Position numbers and translations under genes: made by a program
Source: Alkalimonas cellulosilytica
Lineage (GTDB): Bacteria > Pseudomonadota > Gammaproteobacteria > Enterobacterales > Alteromonadaceae
Length of the DNA stretch: 64,000 nt
NCBI RefSeq assembly: GCF_036325985.1
Contig: NZ_JAUHLI010000001.1
Span: 124,001 to 188,000, forward strand
Reading direction: 5' to 3'
Part shown: piece by piece, positions 1 through 8,152 of the stretch
Position numbering within the stretch: the stretch's first letter is position 1
How the letters are laid out: each line of letters opens with the position of its first letter
Notes under the pieces: generated by a model
Databases searched by the model: none
What the model saw: only the letters and a program-made list of their open reading frames with translations
Told to the model about the DNA's origin: nothing

Positions 1-80
1 GCAAACTTCAGATAGCTTTGCGCCAGCGATTGTTCATCGATGATCAGGATCTGAACGTCTTGTGAAATGTGCTCTACCAT
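1..80 (-). CDS. Response regulator, N-terminal fragment (cut by window start)
   Basis: Only the first 26 codons lie in the window. They read MVEHISQDVQILIIDEQSLA and on to SYLKF. The hydrophobic strand followed by an acidic pair (LIIDEQ) is how CheY-like receiver domains begin, so this is probably the phosphoacceptor domain of a response regulator. The ATG is at 78-80 on the minus strand. The output domain lies outside the window and cannot be named. Confidence 0.6.
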   Translation of the reverse strand, partial: MVEHISQDVQILIIDEQSLAQSYLKF

Positions 81-192
81 TGAGTTGTTAACATCCGGCC
101 AGGAAGTGCAAGGCATAAAGCAACTATAGCAAGAGAACAGCAAAGTATTGAAGCAAAAAAAGCAGAGCTTACAGGAAATTAAAAAGGAGCAG

Positions 193-230
193 GAGCGGGT
201 GGTGCTCTTTCAGCTTAGTAAATGATTGAG
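193..230 (-). pseudogene. Decayed tRNA-Val remnant (5' half only)
   Basis: The stretch resembles the acceptor, D-arm and anticodon-side part of the intact tRNA-Val genes downstream, but it has lost the anticodon and T-arm. Its sequence gagcgggtggtgctct and the following aatgattgagtgtg recur in the second remnant at 257-340, so both seem to derive from the same ancestral repeat unit. It cannot fold as a tRNA. Confidence 0.5.
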
Positions 231-256
231 TGTGAGAATAAGCGAATAAAAGAAGA

Positions 257-340
257 TGGTGGATGATACTGGGTTCGAACCAGAGGCAACCGTATTGTCA
301 CAGGGAGCGGGTGGTGCTCTCTCGGCTTTGCTAATGATTG
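257..340 (-). pseudogene. Decayed tRNA-Val copy
   Basis: The 3' part (CCA end, acceptor strand and T-arm with the GTTCGAA loop) matches the intact tRNA-Val genes exactly. The anticodon arm is scrambled and the 5' acceptor strand no longer pairs. It lies in the same tandem array and orientation as the intact copies, so it is best read as a degenerated duplicate. Confidence 0.65.
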
Positions 341-369
341 AGTGTGGGAATAATGGAAGCAATTGAAAG

Positions 370-445
370 TGGTGGATGATACTGGGTTCGAACCAGTGAC
401 CCCCGCCTTGTAAGGGCGGTGCTCTCCCAGCTGAGCTAATCATCC
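370..445 (-). tRNA. tRNA-Val (anticodon UAC)
   Basis: A 76-nt gene including the encoded CCA. Read on the minus strand it starts GGATGATTAGCTCAGC, has anticodon loop CTTACAA (anticodon TAC) and a T-arm with GTTCGAA. It resembles E. coli valU-family tRNAs, which also sit next to gltX. It is about 30 nt downstream of a second identical copy and is probably cotranscribed with it from the promoter at 570-597. Confidence 0.97.
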
Positions 446-475
446 ACTCTGAGAAAATAATCGAACAATTGATGA

Positions 476-551
476 TGGTGGATGATACTGGGTTCGAACC
501 AGTGACCCCCGCCTTGTAAGGGCGGTGCTCTCCCAGCTGAGCTAATCATCC
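476..551 (-). tRNA. tRNA-Val (anticodon UAC)
   Basis: The promoter-proximal copy of the tandem, 76 nt with encoded CCA. In the tRNA body it is identical to the copy at 370-445. All cloverleaf arms pair and the anticodon is TAC. Confidence 0.97.
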
Positions 552-569
552 GCTGCATCAATGGCGCTC

Positions 570-597
570 ATTATAGAGTTCGGTGATTGAGTGTCAA
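570..597 (-). promoter_or_regulatory. Sigma-70 promoter of the tRNA-Val array
   Basis: On the minus strand a consensus TTGACA (592-597) is followed after 16 nt by a consensus TATAAT (570-575). A GC-rich stretch (GAGCGCC) follows the -10, the kind of discriminator typical of stringently controlled stable-RNA promoters. The first tRNA begins about 18 nt downstream. Confidence 0.85.
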
Positions 598-751
598 CAG
601 GAAATTTTGAATTACGAAGCAGTTGCTGTAAAAAGCGTCACTTTGCTGTCATAAAGCACAATTGACTGCTGGCGAGCGGTAAAATGGCTGCGCTGTTGAC
701 AGCAAAACTTGCTACAATAACGCCATTTGATGTTGCCTACAGGAATGCCTT

Positions 752-2158
752 ATGTCGATTGTTACCCGTTTTGCTCCAAGCCCTACCGGTTATTTGCACG
801 TTGGTGGTGCCCGAACTGCGTTGTACAGCTGGTTATACAGCAAAAAAATGGGTGGCAAGTTTATATTGCGCATTGAAGATACCGATCTGGAACGTTCAAC
901 CCAGGCATCGGTTGATGCAATTTTGCAAGGCATGGATTGGTTGGGGCTGGATTGGGACGATGGTCCTTACTACCAGACCAAGCGTTTCGATTTGTACAAA
1001 GAGGTGATCCAGCAGTTGCTGGATGCCGGCAAAGCCTATAAATGTTTTTGCAGCATTGAAGAGCTGGATCAAATGCGCGAAGCACAGATGGCAGCCGGTG
1101 AAAAACCACGCTACAACGGCATGTGGCGTGACCGTACCGATCATCCGACCGATAAACCCTACGTGATCCGCTTCAAAAACCCGCAGGATGGCACTGTAGT
1201 CATTGATGATTTGATCAAAGGTCGTATTGAAATCGCCAATAAAGAGCTGGATGATTTGATCATTGCCCGCACCGACGGCTCACCGACCTACAACCTGACC
1301 GTGGTGGTGGATGACTGGAAAATGGGAATCACCCATGTGATTCGTGGCGATGATCATGTCAACAATACCCCGCGGCAGATGAATATTCTGGCGGCACTTG
1401 GCGCAAATATCCCGCATTATGCCCATGTGCCAATGATCCTGGGCGACGATGGCAAACGTCTGTCCAAGCGCCATGGCGCTGTGGGTGTGATGCAATACCG
1501 TGACAATGGTTTCTTGCCAGAGGCATTACTGAATTACCTGGTACGCCTGGGCTGGTCGCATGGCGATCAGGAAATATTCAGCAAAGCCGAGCTGGTAGAG
1601 TTGTTTGATCTGAAAAACTGCAATCGGGCGCCATCCGCGTTTAACACCGAAAAACTGATTTGGCTAAACCAGCATTACATCAAAACCTTGCCTGCAGAGC
1701 GGGTAGCAGAAGAGTTGGCCTGGCATCTGCGAGATCAACAACTGGATACCAGCACAGGCCCGGCCATTACCGAAGTGATTAAAGTGCAGGCCGAACGGGT
1801 GAAAACCTTAAAAGAGCTGGTCCAGGTCAGCCGCTATTTCTACGAAGACTTCAGTGCTTTTGAAGAAACCGCAGCCAAAAAGCATCTACGGCCGGTTGCG
1901 GCAGAAGCGCTGCAATTGGTGCAGCAAAAGCTGACAGCCTTAACCGATTGGACCAGCGAAGCCATTCATCAGGCGATCCATAGCACAGCAGAAGAGCTGG
2001 GACTTGGGATGGGGAAAGTTGGTATGCCATTGCGGGTGGCGGTCAGTGGTGGCGGTAATTCACCATCGCTGGATGTAACCCTGGCCTTAGTGGGCCGCGA
2101 GCGGACGTTAGCGCGCCTGGCTATGGCGCTGGCATTTATTGCTGAGCGTGCAGAGTAA
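752..2158 (+). CDS. gltX: Glutamyl-tRNA synthetase
   Basis: Charges tRNA-Glu with glutamate in the cytoplasm. It is a class I synthetase of 468 aa, the usual length. The HIGH-type signature is in FAPSPTGYLHVGG (residues 7-19), and the KMSKS-type signature appears as KRLSKRHGA near residue 240. The adjacent tRNA-Val genes reproduce a known gammaproteobacterial arrangement. One oddity: the CFC pair that starts the zinc site of E. coli GluRS is present, but the second half (Cys-x-His in E. coli, after GEKPRY) reads NGMWRD here, so the site looks incomplete. The start follows an aggaat Shine-Dalgarno-like stretch. Confidence 0.97.
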   Translation: MSIVTRFAPSPTGYLHVGGARTALYSWLYSKKMGGKFILRIEDTDLERSTQASVDAILQGMDWLGLDWDDGPYYQTKRFDLYKEVIQQLLDAGKAYKCFCSIEELDQMREAQMAAGEKPRYNGMWRDRTDHPTDKPYVIRFKNPQDGTVVIDDLIKGRIEIANKELDDLIIARTDGSPTYNLTVVVDDWKMGITHVIRGDDHVNNTPRQMNILAALGANIPHYAHVPMILGDDGKRLSKRHGAVGVMQYRDNGFLPEALLNYLVRLGWSHGDQEIFSKAELVELFDLKNCNRAPSAFNTEKLIWLNQHYIKTLPAERVAEELAWHLRDQQLDTSTGPAITEVIKVQAERVKTLKELVQVSRYFYEDFSAFEETAAKKHLRPVAAEALQLVQQKLTALTDWTSEAIHQAIHSTAEELGLGMGKVGMPLRVAVSGGGNSPSLDVTLALVGRERTLARLAMALAFIAERAE

Positions 2159-2171
2159 GCCTGATGCATCC

Positions 2172-2200
2172 AGGCCGGTAGGTACTTTTCTTGCCGGCCT
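2172..2200 (+). terminator. Possible terminator of gltX
   Basis: The arms aggccgg and ccggcct pair over a 15-nt loop, 13 nt after the gltX stop. A short T run (cctttt) follows 6-10 nt later, so termination is plausible but weak. Confidence 0.4.
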
Positions 2201-2322
2201 ATCACCTTTTAGCCAAAAAAAATGGGCGTTCATCGGTTTGTTGCCAAATCAGTGAACCCTGGTGTTGGCGTACTGTCTTAGAAGCTTTACAATACCATCA
2301 TTTTACGATGCAAGGATTTTAA

Positions 2323-3111
2323 GTGATAGCAGTGCGAAATGTTGCCTTAGTAGCGGCCTGTGTTTGTTGTGCCTATTTCAATATGGCCTATGCAGCCACG
2401 GATCTGACACAAGCTGAACAAGCGATGCTGCAACCCAAGCTTGGTGGTGATGTTGAACTGGGTTTGTTGTACAGCAGCGGCAATACCAAGGCTACTTCGG
2501 TGCGATTAAACAGCGAGCTGGTGCACGAAATCCCTTACTTTCGTAACCGTTACCAGGTGCAGGGCTTAACCCGCACCAGCAAGGTTCGAAATGCCGATGA
2601 CGATGGCTACAACCGAGTTACCTCCGGTCAGCGCATTGGTTTAACCGGTCAGAGCAACTACAAATTTGCGGCCAGCAATCAAAGTGGTTTTGGCCGGGCA
2701 GCTTATTTAAATGATCGCTTTGGTGCCTTTCGTGAGCAAGCTTCTGTCGCACTCGGTTACGCCAACCGGGTGTTTGATCAAAGCCCCAGCTATCTGGACC
2801 TGGAAACCGGCCCTGGTGTGGGGTATCAGCGTCGGCAAAATGGCGACAGTGAAGGGGGGCTGATATGGTTTGCGGCAGCAAACTTAGAGTACAAAGTGTA
2901 TCAGGGCACCCGTTTTCGTCAGGCGCTGGAAACCATTCTCTCGCTGGATGGTGAAAGCTCCAGCGTACTTAGCCGAAGCAGCCTGACAGCTCAGTTGAAT
3001 GGCCGACTGTCGATGCGGTTTAATTTTATCGTCAAATACGATTCCAAGCCAGATCCGGGGCGGTTTAAAACCGATACCGAAACCTCTGCTTCCGTGGTGT
3101 ATTCTTTCTGA
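2323..3111 (+). CDS. DUF481 family outer-membrane/periplasmic protein (YdiY-like)
   Basis: A 262-aa protein with a Sec signal peptide (residues 1-25, ending YAAT). The body begins with a VELGLLYSSGNT segment typical of DUF481 proteins. Alternating hydrophobic strands and a terminal aromatic residue (VVYSF) suggest a small outer-membrane beta-barrel. DUF481 proteins have no well-established biochemical role. The start is a GTG preceded by aagga. It is a single-gene unit ending at a strong convergent terminator shared with serA. Confidence 0.8.
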   Translation: MIAVRNVALVAACVCCAYFNMAYAATDLTQAEQAMLQPKLGGDVELGLLYSSGNTKATSVRLNSELVHEIPYFRNRYQVQGLTRTSKVRNADDDGYNRVTSGQRIGLTGQSNYKFAASNQSGFGRAAYLNDRFGAFREQASVALGYANRVFDQSPSYLDLETGPGVGYQRRQNGDSEGGLIWFAAANLEYKVYQGTRFRQALETILSLDGESSSVLSRSSLTAQLNGRLSMRFNFIVKYDSKPDPGRFKTDTETSASVVYSF

Positions 3112-3118
3112 ACCCCCA

Positions 3119-3166
3119 AGCTTCCAACAAAAAACCGGCTAACATGCCGGTTTTTTGTTGGAAGCT
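3119..3166. terminator. Bidirectional terminator between DUF481 gene and serA
   Basis: A perfect 21-bp inverted repeat with a 6-nt loop (taacat). The central stem ccggc/gccgg is flanked by A6 on one side and T6 on the other, so it works as an intrinsic terminator on either strand. It lies between convergent genes. Confidence 0.9.
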
Positions 3167-3182
3167 CTGTCAGGAAAGCGAC

Positions 3183-4409
3183 TTAGTGCAGCACTCGCGC
3201 CCGCAGGGTTCCTGGAATGGCTTTCAGTTCAGCCAGAGCCAGCTCGTAATCGGCCGAGTCAATATCAATCACCACATACCCGATATCGGCGCTGGTTTGT
3301 AGGTACTGGCCAGCAATGTTGATTTGATGGCGGGCAAAACTTTCGTTGATCTTGGTCAGCATGCCTGGCTGGTTCTTGTGAATATGCAGCAAACGATGGC
3401 GGCCGGTATGCTCTGGCAGTGACACTTCCGGGAAGTTGACCGCCGACAGGGTAGAGCCATTGTCGCTGTACTTTACCAGTTTACCAGCCACTTCATAGCC
3501 GATGTTTTCCTGCGCTTCCTGGGTTGAACCGCCAATGTGCGGGGTCAGCAGCACATTGTCAAAAGCACGCAGTGGTGAGATGAACTCTTCGTTGTTGCTT
3601 TTTGGTTCGACCGGGAACACATCGATGGCGGCACCGTTTAGCTTCTTACTCTCGAGGGCCTGTGCCAGCGCTGGGATATCGACCACAGTACCGCGTGAGG
3701 CATTGATCAGAATGGCGCCTTGCTTCATCAAATCCAGTTCGGCTTCGCCAATCATGTTTTTGGTTTGTGGTGTTTCCGGCACATGCAAGCTGATCACATC
3801 CGAGGTTCTTAGCAGAGTAGAGAAATCCACCTGAGTGGCATTACCCAGCACCAGCTTGTCTTCAATATCGTAAAACTGCACCCGCATGCCCAGATGCTCG
3901 GCCATAATGCTCAGCTGGGTACCAATGTGGCCATAACCAATAATACCCAGAGTTTTGCCGCGGGCTTCATAGGAGTTGCTGGCGGTTTTATCCCATTCAC
4001 CACGGTGGGCGGCGGCATTGCGGGCAGGGATGCCACGCAACAGCATAATGATTTCACCCAGCACCAGCTCGGCGACCGAACGGGTATTGGAGAAAGGCGC
4101 ATTAAAGACCGGAATACCACGCTCCAGTGCAGCGGTTAAATCCACCTGATTGGTGCCAATGCAAAAACAGCCAATGGCCGTCAGCTTCTCCGCTGCCGCC
4201 AATACGTTTTCAGTGAGCTGGGTACGGGAACGAATGCCGACAAAATGGGCATCGCGGATTTTTTCAATCAGCTCGTCTTCAGGCAACGACGTTTTCAGGT
4301 ATTCGATGTTGCTGTAGCCCTGATTTTTAAAGCTCTGCACGGCGCTTTGGTGCAAGCCTTCCAGCAGTAAAATCTTAATTTTGTCTTTCGCCAGCGAAAA
4401 TTTTTCCAT
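3183..4409 (-). CDS. serA: D-3-phosphoglycerate dehydrogenase
   Basis: Catalyses the first step of serine synthesis, 3-phosphoglycerate plus NAD+ to 3-phosphohydroxypyruvate. The protein is 408 aa, close to the E. coli enzyme. It has an N-terminal substrate domain, a Rossmann nucleotide-binding segment (LGIIGYGHIGTQL, about residues 150-162), the catalytic Arg in NASRGT and the catalytic His in LTPHIGGST. A C-terminal ACT domain starts near HRLLHIHKNQPGML, the serine-feedback module in this family. It lies 62 nt downstream of rpiA on the same strand and may be cotranscribed. Serine made here also feeds the glycine cleavage genes nearby. Confidence 0.96.
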   Translation of the reverse strand: MEKFSLAKDKIKILLLEGLHQSAVQSFKNQGYSNIEYLKTSLPEDELIEKIRDAHFVGIRSRTQLTENVLAAAEKLTAIGCFCIGTNQVDLTAALERGIPVFNAPFSNTRSVAELVLGEIIMLLRGIPARNAAAHRGEWDKTASNSYEARGKTLGIIGYGHIGTQLSIMAEHLGMRVQFYDIEDKLVLGNATQVDFSTLLRTSDVISLHVPETPQTKNMIGEAELDLMKQGAILINASRGTVVDIPALAQALESKKLNGAAIDVFPVEPKSNNEEFISPLRAFDNVLLTPHIGGSTQEAQENIGYEVAGKLVKYSDNGSTLSAVNFPEVSLPEHTGRHRLLHIHKNQPGMLTKINESFARHQINIAGQYLQTSADIGYVVIDIDSADYELALAELKAIPGTLRARVLH

Positions 4410-4471
4410 GATTGATCTCTTGTTGCAAAGTGACTGTGGACGCAGACCAGTGGTTTTTATTATTTTGTTTG

Positions 4472-5131
4472 TTATTTAATCAGCTTGGTACCCTCAGGGG
4501 TGCCTACCAGAACTTTATCGGCAGCCCGAATGGCAAAAATGCCATTGGTGACGACCCCAACGATGTTGTTAATTTGGGCTTCCAGCTGGATCGGGTGATG
4601 AATTTCCAGGTCGAACACATCCAGAATGACATTGCCATTGTCGGTGGTAACACCTGCACGCAACACAGCACGGCCGCCCAGCTTATTCAGTTCCCGCGCG
4701 ACATAACTGCTGGCCATTGGGATTACCTCCACTGGCAGCGGGAAGCGGCCAAGGACAGGCACCTGCTTGCTTTCATCGACAATGCAGATAAAGGTTTCAG
4801 CCACTGCCGCCACAATTTTTTCACGGGTCAGTGCAGCACCGCCACCTTTGATCATGTGTTTATCCGGATTGATTTCATCGGCACCGTCCACATACACCGA
4901 AAACTTCTCGATGGCGTTCAGATCCAATACCGGGATCCCCAAGGCTTTTAGCTTTGTCGTGGATTGTTCGGAGCTGGAAACGGCTCCTTCGATCTCATCT
5001 TTGATGGTCGCTAAAGCATCAATAAAGTGATTGACGGTCGAGCCGGTCCCAACACCCACCACGGTATGGCGAGGAATAAATTCAAGCGCCGCCCAGGCTG
5101 CTTTGCGTTTCATGTCATCTTGGGTGAGCAT
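4472..5131 (-). CDS. rpiA: Ribose-5-phosphate isomerase A
   Basis: Interconverts ribose-5-phosphate and ribulose-5-phosphate in the pentose phosphate pathway. At 219 aa it has the length of E. coli RpiA. Family signatures are visible: VGVGTGSTVNHFI (phosphate loop), VDGADEINP with the catalytic Asp, and KGGGAALTREKI. The rpiA-serA neighbourhood is the same as in enteric and Shewanella-type genomes. Confidence 0.97.
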   Translation of the reverse strand: MLTQDDMKRKAAWAALEFIPRHTVVGVGTGSTVNHFIDALATIKDEIEGAVSSSEQSTTKLKALGIPVLDLNAIEKFSVYVDGADEINPDKHMIKGGGAALTREKIVAAVAETFICIVDESKQVPVLGRFPLPVEVIPMASSYVARELNKLGGRAVLRAGVTTDNGNVILDVFDLEIHHPIQLEAQINNIVGVVTNGIFAIRAADKVLVGTPEGTKLIK

Positions 5132-5218
5132 AAGAAAACCTTGATTAGCCGTACAGATGGATAAAATAAGTTGCCATTATAACCAACTCAGCGTCAGACA
5201 ACAGCAGTTCCAGCCGCA

Positions 5219-5806
5219 TTATGACAGAAAAATTTGCGCCGGGGTGCAAATGGCTGGTAAGGGCACGTCCCAGGGTTCAATCGGCACGGCTTCGACTTGC
5301 TGACAGTGGTGTGCCAGACCGATCAACCGTGGCGTGCCATCGCTGCTGCGGGCCGGGTAGTGCGCCAGAGTGCGGTCGTAAAAACCACCGCCCATGCCCA
5401 GGCGGTTACCCAGGGCATCAAAGGCCACCAGCGGGGTGCAAATCAGATCCAGCTGAATTACCGGGCGGACATCCGGACAGCTCCAGTCGGGCTCTGGAAT
5501 GCCAAAACGGTTGGCGCGCATCGGTGTATTGGCCTGAAAGTGCTGAAAAATAAGATGACAGGGGGTCACAGGATGCAGCAGCGGCAGGTACAGCTGTTTA
5601 CCAAGCTGCCACAAGGCATGGATCAGTGGCCAGGTATCCAGTTCACCATCGTTGCTTAAATAGAGTGCGATATGCTGACAGTCAGGTAAAAAGGCCAGGG
5701 TACGAAAGCGTTCAGCCAGCTGATGAGCGGCTTGCTGTTGTTGCGTGGGGCTAAGTTGTTTCCGGCGTTGGCGGATCAGTTGGCGCAGTTCGTGGCGGCT
5801 TAACAC
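5219..5806 (-). CDS. ygfA: 5-formyltetrahydrofolate cyclo-ligase
   Basis: Converts 5-formyl-THF to 5,10-methenyl-THF using ATP, which returns an inhibitory storage folate to the one-carbon pool. The 195-aa protein has the family's NRLGMGGGFYDRTLA signature (phosphate/ATP-binding loop) in its C-terminal half and a basic N-terminus (LRQLIRQRRKQL). The start is GTG. It lies directly downstream of 6S RNA on the same strand, the conserved ssrS-ygfA arrangement, so part of its mRNA is probably made by readthrough of ssrS. The link to glycine cleavage nearby is functional through folate. Confidence 0.95.
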   Translation of the reverse strand: MLSRHELRQLIRQRRKQLSPTQQQQAAHQLAERFRTLAFLPDCQHIALYLSNDGELDTWPLIHALWQLGKQLYLPLLHPVTPCHLIFQHFQANTPMRANRFGIPEPDWSCPDVRPVIQLDLICTPLVAFDALGNRLGMGGGFYDRTLAHYPARSSDGTPRLIGLAHHCQQVEAVPIEPWDVPLPAICTPAQIFLS

Positions 5807-5841
5807 CCGTAGCTTCCCTGAGGTTGTGAAGGTTAGTTGGG

Positions 5842-6028
5842 GTTATGTTCTCCGAAGCTGCCGTGTCGGATGGTAGCCCTTGAACCCTGGGTTCAAGGCG
5901 GGAGTCTGATGCCACCGTAGGCTTCCCGGTACGGGCCGGGCCTGCACAAAAGCGACAAGGTGAATCCCTAGGCAATCTGAATATCGGCTCAGGGACGTCG
6001 ATCCAATCACCAACAGCTCAGAGAACAT
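5842..6028 (-). ncRNA. ssrS: 6S RNA
   Basis: On the minus strand the segment starts GATGTTCTCTGAGCTG and ends with GGCAGCTTCGGAGAACAT; the two ends pair to form the closing stem. Inside it carries CCCTGAGCCGATATT and TTGAACCCAGGGTTCAAGG, both hallmarks of gammaproteobacterial 6S RNA. It binds sigma-70 RNA polymerase as a mimic of an open promoter in stationary phase. The location immediately upstream of ygfA agrees. Ends are estimated from the stem, within a few bases. Confidence 0.93.
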
Positions 6029-6032
6029 CGTC

Positions 6033-6038
6033 AGTATA
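6033..6038 (-). promoter_or_regulatory. -10 element of the 6S RNA promoter
   Basis: TATACT on the minus strand, about 5 nt upstream of the predicted 5' end of 6S RNA. No good -35 is evident at 17 nt. Confidence 0.6.
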
Positions 6039-6187
6039 GCACTGGCTGCGGTAGCTACGAAAGGGCTGCCCGTCGAAATACTGCGCAGTTCGTCCGAACT
6101 GAACTGGTTTTCTCGGCTGCCGGTTCTTGGCCTGCACCTGCCTCAAGTGGTAGGATAAGGCCATGCATGCTTTCAGGTGATCCTAAA

Positions 6188-6769
6188 ATGCCAACCCCTT
6201 ATGTTATGCCGTACGAGCAGTGGCTCGCTCGGATGGAAGAATCGCAACTGATGGCCTCTCCGGCCGAACTGCATGGTTTGGTCAGCGGTTTGCTATCGGC
6301 CGGGGTGCAGGCCGAGCAAAAGCAAATTTTGCCGGTGTTGTACGATTTCCTCAACGACAGCCAGGCGGTACCGGTCGCGGTGCAAAAGCAGATCGTCGAG
6401 CTGATAGAAAAAACAGCCGAGCAATTGCAGCATAGCGATTACGCCTTTGCCTTATTGTTGCCAAGCGATGATGACAGCCTGATCGAGCGGCTGGAAGCGG
6501 TGGTAGAGTGGTGTCAGGCGTTTTTGGTGGGCTTTGCCGTGCTGCAAACCGATTTATCGCTGGTGCCGGAGGATATCCGCGAAGCCATCGACCAACTGAC
6601 CGAAATCACCCGGCTCGATGTGCACAGCAGCAGCGATTTTTCCGAGCAGGAAAACGAAGAGTCCTACTACCTGGTGCTGGAGCATATTCGTATTCTGGCG
6701 CTAAATTGCTTTCACGAAGTCGGCCTGAAGTACCAGCAAGGTGCGGCGCCGAAAAAGACGTTGCACTGA
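6188..6769 (+). CDS. ygfB: UPF0149 family protein YgfB
   Basis: A 193-aa, acidic, mostly helical protein of the UPF0149/YgfB family. Recognisable features are the N-terminal ELHGLVSGLL segment and the C-terminal stretch around EENEESYYLVLEHIR. Its molecular function is not firmly established in most species. The start at 6188 is chosen because aggtga lies 7 nt upstream; an in-frame ATG at 6167 with aagg upstream would add seven residues. It heads the ygfB-pepP-ubiH-ubiI cluster, which is transcribed away from ssrS-ygfA. Confidence 0.9.
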   Translation: MPTPYVMPYEQWLARMEESQLMASPAELHGLVSGLLSAGVQAEQKQILPVLYDFLNDSQAVPVAVQKQIVELIEKTAEQLQHSDYAFALLLPSDDDSLIERLEAVVEWCQAFLVGFAVLQTDLSLVPEDIREAIDQLTEITRLDVHSSSDFSEQENEESYYLVLEHIRILALNCFHEVGLKYQQGAAPKKTLH

Positions 6770-6790
6770 TCCCCGTACAAAGGAAAAACC

Positions 6791-8152
6791 ATGAATAGGC
6801 CCCAGGCTGAGCGTCGCCAGCGATTGCTGGCTGAGTTACCTGCCTCCTCGGTCGCGGTGATTGCCGCCGGTCACGAACAGACTCGTAGCCACGATACCGA
6901 GTACCCCTTTCGCAGCAACAGTGACTTTTGGTATCTGACCGGTTTCCCGGAGCCTGATGCGCTACTGATTTTAACCAAAGATGCAGCCGGGAAGTGCAGC
7001 GAGCTGCTGCTGTGCCGCGATAAAGATGTAGAAAAAGAAGTCTGGCAGGGCCGGCGCTTTGGCCCCGAGCAAGCAGAGCTGCAATTTGGCATAGCAGCAG
7101 CCTCCATCAGCGAACAGCAAGCGCAGTTACTAGCTGCGATGAAAGGCAAACAGCAGCTATGGTTTTGTTTTGGCGACGATGAAGCACTGATACACTTGCT
7201 GAACGCCTGCCAACAGCAGATCCGCACTACGCCACGCCAAAGCGAGCTGGCGCCTCAGCAGCAATGCAATCTACGGCCGCTATTGAATGAGCTGCGGCTG
7301 TTTAAAGATGAATACGAAATCAGCCTGATGCAGCAGGCCGCCAGCATCAGCGCAGCCGCGCACAAGGCCGCCATGCAGCTGTGTCAGCCCGGCATGCAGG
7401 AGTACCAGCTAGAAGCCTGCATTCAGTACCACTGCGCGATGCAGGGTGCCCGGCACCCGGCCTACAACGCTATAGTCGGCGGGGGCGAGAATGCCTGCAT
7501 TTTGCATTACACCGAAAATAACGCCGAGCTTCGCGCTGGCGATTTGGTGCTGATAGACGCCGGCTGTGAGTTGAGCGGCTATGCCACCGACATTACCCGC
7601 ACCTTTCCGGTGAATGGCCGTTTTAGCCAGGAGCAGGCCGCACTCTATCAACTGGTGCTGGATGCCCAGTTGGCGGCGCTGGCCGAAATCAAACCCGGCA
7701 GCAGTTTCGCGGTCGCCACCCAAGCCTGTTACCGGGTGCTGACTGAAGGTTTGCATCGGCTTGGGATCCTCCAGGGCGAGCTGGATGCGCTCATCGAAGC
7801 CGAAGCGGCCAAGCCCTGGATGATCCACAGTCTGGGCCATTGGCTGGGGCTGGATGTGCACGATGTTGGCTCCTACCAGCCGAAAGGCGCCGTGCCAGAG
7901 CCTGGCGCGAAAAACCGCCCCTTTGAGCCCGGTATGGTGCTGACGGTCGAGCCCGGTCTGTACATTCCCAAAGGCAGTGATACCGATCCCAAATGGTGGG
8001 GCATTGGTATTCGCATTGAAGACGATGTGCTGGTTACCGCAGAAGGCCATCGCAATCTGACTGCTGCGGTGCCTAAAACCATTGCTGAGATTGAAGCCTT
8101 AATGGCCATGGATACAGCAGACGCAGGAAAGCAGTATGGCCAGTTTGACTAA
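6791..8152 (+). CDS. pepP: Xaa-Pro aminopeptidase P
   Basis: Removes N-terminal residues that precede proline, in the cytoplasm. It is 453 aa, with an N-terminal AMP_N domain (about 1-135) and a C-terminal pita-bread M24 peptidase domain. The dinuclear metal ligands are visible: Asp in LIDAGCEL and ATDITRTF, His in SLGHWLGLDVHD, Glu in LTVEPGLYI and Glu in RIEDDVLVT. It has a good Shine-Dalgarno (aaagga) and overlaps ubiH by 17 nt, so the genes are cotranscribed. Confidence 0.96.
   Translation: MNRPQAERRQRLLAELPASSVAVIAAGHEQTRSHDTEYPFRSNSDFWYLTGFPEPDALLILTKDAAGKCSELLLCRDKDVEKEVWQGRRFGPEQAELQFGIAAASISEQQAQLLAAMKGKQQLWFCFGDDEALIHLLNACQQQIRTTPRQSELAPQQQCNLRPLLNELRLFKDEYEISLMQQAASISAAAHKAAMQLCQPGMQEYQLEACIQYHCAMQGARHPAYNAIVGGGENACILHYTENNAELRAGDLVLIDAGCELSGYATDITRTFPVNGRFSQEQAALYQLVLDAQLAALAEIKPGSSFAVATQACYRVLTEGLHRLGILQGELDALIEAEAAKPWMIHSLGHWLGLDVHDVGSYQPKGAVPEPGAKNRPFEPGMVLTVEPGLYIPKGSDTDPKWWGIGIRIEDDVLVTAEGHRNLTAAVPKTIAEIEALMAMDTADAGKQYGQFD

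Noticed and set aside
684..1007. 107-aa ORF overlapping gltX start
   Set aside because: Out-of-frame shadow of gltX with no family resemblance.
5751..6028. Two minus-strand ORFs (74 and 61 aa) over the 6S RNA
   Set aside because: They lie in the structured RNA; the sequence is explained by ssrS.
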